The notes below the pieces were generated by a model. It saw only the letters and a program-made list of their open reading frames with translations. It did no database searches and had not been told where the DNA came from. A stretch of 64,000 nt of DNA from positions 55,639 through 119,638 of the forward strand of contig CAUDNR010000225.1 in the NCBI GenBank assembly GCA_958430865.1, given 5' to 3'. This stretch comes from Entrophospora sp. SA101. Taxonomy: Eukaryota; Glomeromycota; Glomeromycetes; Entrophosporales; Entrophosporaceae. Shown piece after piece: positions 58,237 to 64,000 of the stretch. Every line of letters starts with the position of its first letter. Within the stretch, counting starts at the first letter, position 1. The position numbers were made by a program, and so were the translations under genes.

Positions 58237-60586
58237 TTTTTTATGAAATGAATATAAATTATAGATGTGTAATATATAATCCGGGAAAAACACTTCCAAG
58301 CAGTTGGTTTTAATTGTATGATTTGATTGGTTGAAATTAATGTTGGGAGAATATCTGCTTATGTTGATATTGATGATAAAATTATTTATTATTCAGAAAA
58401 TACACATTTCATTCTATTAACTGTTAAAATAATTTGAAAAAAGGTGGAGGTCATAGAAGACCTTTTGCATTTGGTAAATAATATGTTCATTTTAAAAATA
58501 ATAATTTAAATTAAATAATTTAAATAACTACCAGGATCCATAAAAAATCATACACCTCTACTGCAGTCTGTTTAATATGCAGGTTAGTAATTTGAGAAGT
58601 CTTGATAAATGAACACTTTTATTTATTTATTTATTTATTTTTTATTATAAAAGCTAAAAGGTGCATTTATAACGTTAATTATATAACTCTTCAACTTTGG
58701 TTGGCTATCTCATAGTTCTAAATAATGTAAAAGATTACTGGACCAAGAGAAGGTATGAATAATGGTTGTGGGTTGATTATAATGGTATTTGATATATATT
58801 AGTTATGGTGAATATGTTAACAAATTTAATATTTTATAATATACTTAATATTTAATATTCATTATTAGATAAGAATTGTGTAATAGTTTAATATATCATA
58901 GGTAATGAGTAAATAATACATGTATCAAACGAGAAATTGCTTTCATATAATTTTATGGATGGGACATGCTTTTTTCTCAAATTTAACCATTTTGATATGT
59001 AATATTTGTTACCATAGGTGTACTTTATTACATATTTTTTCATTGAAACTATAGCAAGAGTTTTTATGCTAATATTTTATAGAATAATTCATTACCAATC
59101 ATTAATAAAAAATGTTGCTAAGGACCTTCTTTTTTTATTGTCTTGAAAGTATATTAAAAGCAATCTAAAATTATCCAATCAATTTCTTTATAGATCAACC
59201 AATCACGCCATGTTTAAATTTCTTTATTATTAATAATCCGAGTCCCGTGCAACTTTTTTACGCGTAACTTGTTTTGCTTTTAGTTCAATGCCCATTAAAC
59301 TAGACTTGTCAGTTAAGTCATATTTTGAGAGTACACCCATTATTATGGTCATATTTGGGTTTTCTAAAGACATTAAAATCTTATTGCATCTTGGAAGAAC
59401 ATTCGATGAACGATCCAAAATCCACTTGGAGGAAGCGATATATAGGGCGTCCTCAGAAATTAAAATCTGATTAGATTAAGATTAGGGTTGTGTTGGTCCG
59501 GTCTCGGTTCCAAAATACCGGTTTTTAGATGCAGTCTTTAGGACTGGTTAAAGATTGTTTAAAGGATTTTGATGTGAATCACATATTGCAAGTAGCCTTT
59601 TGGTCAATTTATTTTATTTTACAAATTTGTCCTGCTTACTACCTAGAAGTCATATGTAAAGAATAATTATAAAAGAACAAACAAATGAAATTTTGATTCT
59701 CAAATGCTTGCTATTGTAAGCCATATATTGATAGTTGGTATAATTATTATATTGCTATTTGATTTTAACAAGAATAGATACAGAGAAAATATATCCTTAA
59801 TAAAATTACAAATCAAATTGTTCATAAATACTAGGAATACAAACAATCAATTTAAACTAACATCAAATTTGCCAATACAATTTAAGGTTGGATTGGAAAA
59901 TCTTCCAACATGTTTAAGAGATTTCATTAACACATCTCAAAAAGTGGGAATTGATGTAGATAATTTATCTACTATTTCAATATTTAAGAAATTACATTTT
60001 CCAGATGGTACAATTGCACGCAGTGATAATTCATGTCTGTTCAAATTTGTTGATGCACTATCTTTTTGATTATCATATTATCAACCACTCTGAGCAGAAT
60101 CAAATAGACCCAGTTAACAAAATCTTTACAGATGATGAGACAATTCTTGGAATTTAATGATGAATAAAAAAGAGACACAATTTTTACAATTGCATGGAAT
60201 AGTCATCTTTATGTATCTTTTCATTTGAAATTGATAATCATGAAATTTAGAAAACCACATTTGACATTATAAAATCATCATTCATGTTATATTTATTAAA
60301 TGAATTGTCTCTTTTTTGTTACTATTTGCTCACTTTTTATTTATTTATTAATTATTTTAGATGGACATTTTAGAAACATTTTAGAGTCAATTTTAGAGTC
60401 AATTTCATTTATATTTACATGAAAATAAATATTACGAATAGGTTATCATCATTAATTATATTATATATACAATTCACTCTTTCTAAGCAGGATCACCATA
60501 TATATAACAAACATCTGTATAGTGAATAATGGCACAAATAATACATATAGCCAAATAAATATTTTTATTATTAATGAATGATTTGA
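58237..60586. other. 2.3-kb intergenic region
   Basis: The SR gene promoter should lie just above 58236. Near 59485-59545 a 'ttggtccggtctcggttccaaaataccggt' stretch looks like a repeat end. A minus frame at 59230-59418 and a plus frame at 59704-60069 (listed separately) are unassigned. The 3' end of the PTAR1-like gene lies at the right edge. Confidence 0.4.
59704..60069 (+). CDS. Unassigned 121-residue frame with one membrane segment
   Basis: Begins MLAIVSHILIVGIIIILLFD, a hydrophobic segment that could be a signal anchor. A polar remainder follows, including IQFKVGLENLPTCLRDFINT and LHFPDGTIARSDNSCLFKFV. I do not recognise a domain. Composition is less repetitive than random AT-rich frames. 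Protein-like words continue past the stop (NKIFTDDETILGI), so it may be a broken repeat-family gene. Confidence 0.25.
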   Translation: MLAIVSHILIVGIIIILLFDFNKNRYRENISLIKLQIKLFINTRNTNNQFKLTSNLPIQFKVGLENLPTCLRDFINTSQKVGIDVDNLSTISIFKKLHFPDGTIARSDNSCLFKFVDALSF

Positions 60587-62539
60587 CTAAGAATCTGACA
60601 TAGCTTTTTTTCTTGTTAATAATGAATGGTAGTAATTTGTTTCAGGAATTAACTCTGCTAATTCATTGATTAAACTCCTTACTTGTTCATCATCTATTGG
60701 CTTACAATACTTTTTATTATGATTAAAGGAAAAAATATTGTTATAATATATTTTATTATATAAATTCAATTGCTGCTATATAAATAAATAAACAAATACC
60801 TACCAATTCAAAGATCCAAAGTTGATAATTTAATGCAAAACATTTTTGTTTTGTTAATTGTTTAACAATTCCATTATCAAGTCCTTTTCCAACAGCAATA
60901 AATTCTTCATCATCATGATTTTTATTGCCTTCTAATAAATTGTTTGATAGCATGTTGTTGATCTTGTTAACACAATGATTTGAGAAATTTAATTCATTAT
61001 CAAAAGTTGGAGAACAATTAATAACCTCAATGTCAGCATCATCTTCATTCATCTCATTTTCTTCTCCAAGAAATGTTGAAAAATAATTAATTTTGATTTT
61101 TTGGTAATGATTATCATCATCATCATTATTGTTGTTATTATTAATTAATTCTTGATGAAGGTAATGCCATAGAAATTTCAGAAATCTTAAATGATACCAT
61201 AAACTTTCATATCCAAAATATCTTAGAATTAATCTTTTAATAAATTTAAATTCTTTCACCATTAATTTTCTAATAATAACATTGCTTTCTAAATTATTTC
61301 CTTTTTGATTTTCTTGATTTTTTTGCAATGATAATAATTCAAATAAATTCATTCTTGAAAATCCAAATAAATTATTTTTAATGGTGGAATTTTCATCACT
61401 ATTACCATCACCTTCTTCCTTTTGATTGTTACAGTGTAAATTTTTAATAATTTTAATTAATAAATTTTGTAAATAATTTAATCCTGAATAATCTGATAAA
61501 TTTAAATTTATCCAATTTTTAACATTTTTTAATTCTTGAGATAAAAATTCGTTATAAAATCTCAATCTTTCCTCCTCTTCCTTATCCTTATTATTGTTGA
61601 ATAATGATGGTACTGCTGCCACAGTTGCCATAGATTCAAGTTGCTCAAGCATCCAATACCTATGTAGCCAGGAAAAATAATTTTTTGGATATAAATTTAA
61701 AACATGTTGAATTATTTTAATTTCATGAGTTAAATTTTTTTTTGACAAAAAATATCCATTAGGTGATGAAAAAGATTGCAATGATTGAATTTGTAAAATT
61801 GTCCATTTCCTTTTCAATTGAAGAAGTAAAAAAAATCAATTAATTAATTAAAATTAAGAATATAAAAATGTAATCTTCTTCCTCTAACCTATGATGCCAA
61901 ATAATAGAACCTTTTGTATGTTTAGGAAAAGTTAAGATTAGATCTATCAGCTTTAACTCATATTCAGGATCTATTAATTTATTCAAGATTAATTTTTTTC
62001 TAAACAATAAATAAAAATATAATAAATAAATATAATTTCTCATTTTTTTTTTTAATATTATAAAAAGAAAGTTTGTATAGCTACCTTGTATTAATAACAG
62101 TATAACACTCTGGATTAATTAATATCATGCATCTAGAAGACTCTTTTAATGTTTTAATGATTTCTTGATAATCACTTTCTTCTTCATTAACATTCCTATT
62201 GTTTTCAATATTTATTATGTTATGCTTATTTTTCATAAATTGCTCATGAGCATATTTAAATATGTTGGCTATGTGCTCTAATGGCAAACCAAGATTTTGT
62301 TCAAGTAATATGAATGGATAATGTTCTGAAGATAGATCTAAACTTTTATAAGGTAATAATGCCAATTCATTTCTAATTGTGTGAAATTTAATAATAATGA
62401 ATAAATGAGTGAGAAATATTATTTTTTGACACAAAAAACAAAACAAATGAAAATATAATTTTTTTATTGTTTACATTTCATTTGAATCAAGTATTTTATT
62501 TAGGATATTATAAAGATATTTTCCATTCATATTCATCAT
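60587..62539 (-). CDS. PTAR1: PTAR1-like prenyltransferase alpha-repeat protein
   Basis: Exons 62539-62475, 62372-62085, 61999-61889, 61809-60804, 60709-60587 give 530 residues. The N-terminus (KILDSNEINELALLPYKSLD, then PFILLEQNLGLPLEHI) and LINPECYTVINTRKKLI align with PTAR1. The alpha-subunit repeats of protein prenyltransferases are visible as GSIIWHHRKWTI, KNYFSWLHRYWMLEQL, GYESLWYHLRFL and NYQLWIFELV. In animals PTAR1 pairs with RabGGTB to geranylgeranylate the SNARE Ykt6. The first exon is inferred from the conserved 'INEL' junction across a GTAAAC..AG intron. Large Asn/Asp/Glu-rich inserts enlarge exon 4. Part of exon 2 and intron 2 (62072-62148) recurs inverted at the assembly gap. 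Confidence 0.88.
62072..62148 (-). repeat. 77-base stretch also found at the assembly gap
   Basis: Exact reverse complement of 28692-28768. Here it sits naturally across the exon 2/intron 2 boundary of the PTAR1-like gene and continues in good coding phase on both sides, so this is the authentic location. Confidence 0.95.
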
Positions 62540-62837
62540 ATATGGGGCAGAATTTATCAAGCAAGCACCTTTGTAAATTTTTTGTGGGCGTGCAAATAAA
62601 AAAATTATCTATATATATTTTTTTTTTGCTTGTATTGAAAATTTTTTTTTACTTTGAGAGATTAGTAGTATTTTCTACAGCAGGTTTACTGACTCATAGA
62701 CGAATCACCAATTAAAACATCATTTCCCATATTGACACCAATTCCTATGGATATTGAGCATCAAGAATATCTGTGAAAGGCAAGTTTAAAGATATTCCTT
62801 ATTCAAAACCAGCACAAATAACTTGATGGTTGTAAAT

Positions 62838-64000
62838 TTTAATTTGTTATTTTCCTTTATGCCTTATGACAAATTATTCCAAGAACAAAATATGTAAATG
62901 TCCAATTTCAGATTTAGCGGATGAACATATCCGTTAAGTCGAGATTCACTGTGTACATACATATAATCCAAACTAGATTTGTCGAGACAGAAAGTAGCCG
63001 GGCTTAAGGCCGAGAATACAAAACTAAAACAGATTATAAAAGGAAATGCTGAGCTTAAAACCAAAAATGCGGAACTAAAACGAGCTGTTGAGAAAATCAA
63101 TCTCCCGTTTGTTCAGAATTCCAAATCAGAGGATCTTAGAAAGAAATCAAACCTGAGATTTCAATTGAGCAAGACATCTAATCAGAGTCTCAAATTTCTG
63201 TTGAACCAGAACAAGTGAGTACCTGAGTTTCACCATTGCCTATTCATTTCCTATTATCGAAAAAGAGCAAGTATTATATGATGATGATTTCATCAAAATC
63301 CGTGAATTTCTTGACTCAGGAACCATAAAAAATATTCATGATCGGAAAAAAAGCAGAAAGTGAAGCTTCAAACCAAGATCCATCCTTAGTTCATCGAAAC
63401 ACTTCTTTAACATCATCCAAGTCATCATGTGATATATCATGTAAGAATTTAATTCTGTGGTCGGAAGACTAAGTTAGCATATTTTACTGTGTGGGGAGGG
63501 AGGCTATATAAACTGGCTTCGATAAATTTACTCATAATCTTCCGAGAGATTATTCCCAAAGCTTCTAATATCTTTAGGTTCTTTTCTACGTTTCTTCCAA
63601 TTTCAACATCAGGGTTACCATCAGCATATATTTTCAAATCGACTACATTTCTGATTTCTTTCGTCTTGCAAGCATGAATTTCTTTCACGTAAATAACTTG
63701 CTTTTTCACTTGTTATGTTTTAAAAAAAAGAAGTGGTAATCATAAGAATGATCCATTTACTGCGCATTCAGTAAAAGTTAAAAAATAGCAAAGCTTAACC
63801 AACAGATTATTGAGGAATTGCCAAGGATCCCTATAAAAACTCTTGCTTTGAAATACCGAGAATCTTCCAGTGAAAATTTATACTGAAAACATACATTTTC
63901 TGTATGATAAAACTGGAGAATTTTATTGTTTCGTGAGTTTTAACATATTTTGTTCTTGGAATAATTTGTCATAAGGCATACAGGAAAATAACAAATTAAA
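62838..64000. mobile_element. Element bounded by 58-base inverted repeats
   Basis: 62838-62895 and the reverse complement of 63943-64000 agree at 57 of 58 bases (including gccttatgacaaattattcc, then aagaacaaaatatgt). The window ends at the outer edge of the right arm, so the repeat may be longer. The 1,163-base unit carries a coiled-coil frame (62979-63218, +) and an 86-codon frame (63449-63709, -), neither a known transposase. It could be a non-autonomous element that carries captured coding sequence. No target duplication can be checked. Confidence 0.7.
62979..63218 (+). CDS. Short coiled-coil protein in the inverted-repeat element
   Basis: 79 residues beginning MSRQKVAGLKAENTKLKQII, with repeated 'AELKxxNAELKxAVEKI' heptads predicting a coiled coil to about residue 45, then a basic Ser/Lys-rich end. 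It lies wholly between the 58-base inverted repeats. Related coiled-coil frames are repetitive in arbuscular mycorrhizal fungi (family knowledge), so it may be a family fragment rather than a working gene. The frame after the stop still looks protein-like (EFHHCLFISYYRK), consistent with truncation. Confidence 0.4.
   Translation: MSRQKVAGLKAENTKLKQIIKGNAELKTKNAELKRAVEKINLPFVQNSKSEDLRKKSNLRFQLSKTSNQSLKFLLNQNK

Noticed and set aside
1..64000. CRISPR arrays, operons, bacterial promoters, riboswitches
   Set aside because: The sequence is eukaryotic with introns; no regularly spaced direct repeats with unique spacers or prokaryotic signals were seen.

Overview
The window is eukaryotic DNA, very AT-rich, with spliceosomal introns mostly 50-150 bases long, long low-complexity intergenic stretches and many broken transposon pieces. 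Gene content (Ran1-type kinase, C1-THF synthase, Cdc6, Rpn3, TRAPPC1, PDCD7, PTAR1, SR protein, LIM protein) is that of a fungus. Decayed fragments of an expanded kinase family (CxxC module, 'WTSG/WTSD' and 'EWI' motifs, then a glycine-rich loop) and a Glomeromycotina-style F-box gene make an arbuscular mycorrhizal fungus (Rhizophagus-like) the best guess. That is inference from composition and families; no marker gene is present.

Layout. 1-13 kb: transposon-rich, gene-poor. It holds copy 1 of a 5,188-base repeat (845-6032), a TA-flanked terminal-inverted-repeat element (5587-6358), a palindromic element (9681-9901), a hAT-like MITE (10872-11447) and kinase-family remnants. 13.8-15.5 kb: Ran1/Vhs1-type kinase (-). 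15.5-21.2 kb: AT-rich and apparently empty. 21.2-22.9 kb: F-box gene (+). 23.3-28.5 kb: copy 2 of the repeat, with no difference found, starting inside a short open frame. 28.5-32.2 kb: a disordered stretch around a 10-N gap. The Cdc6 gene is split into two halves facing opposite ways, and both contig ends at the gap carry 77-base copies of sequence found elsewhere in the window.

33.6-62.5 kb is a normal gene-dense region: C1-tetrahydrofolate synthase (+, 17 exons), a four-helix membrane protein (-), proteasome subunit Rpn3 (-, 15 exons), TRAPPC1/Bet5 (+), a transposon graveyard (46.9-49.1 kb), PDCD7/U11-U12 59K (+), a C1GALT-like type II glycosyltransferase with a degraded metal motif (-), a two-LIM protein (+), an SR splicing factor (-) and a PTAR1-like prenyltransferase-alpha-repeat protein (-). 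The last 1.16 kb (62838-64000) is bounded by 58-base inverted repeats and carries a coiled-coil frame.

Most genes are unrelated housekeeping genes with no operon logic; PDCD7 and the SR protein both concern splicing. I inferred splice sites by eye (GT..AG, reading phase, similarity to known families). Summed exon lengths are multiples of three for every multi-exon model, including Cdc6 when its halves are joined across the break. I found no convincing new biological system. The strongest signals are the broken Cdc6 locus with exact 77-base overlaps (most likely an assembly fault), the identical 5.2-kb repeat, and the glycosyltransferase that lacks its usual DxD motif.
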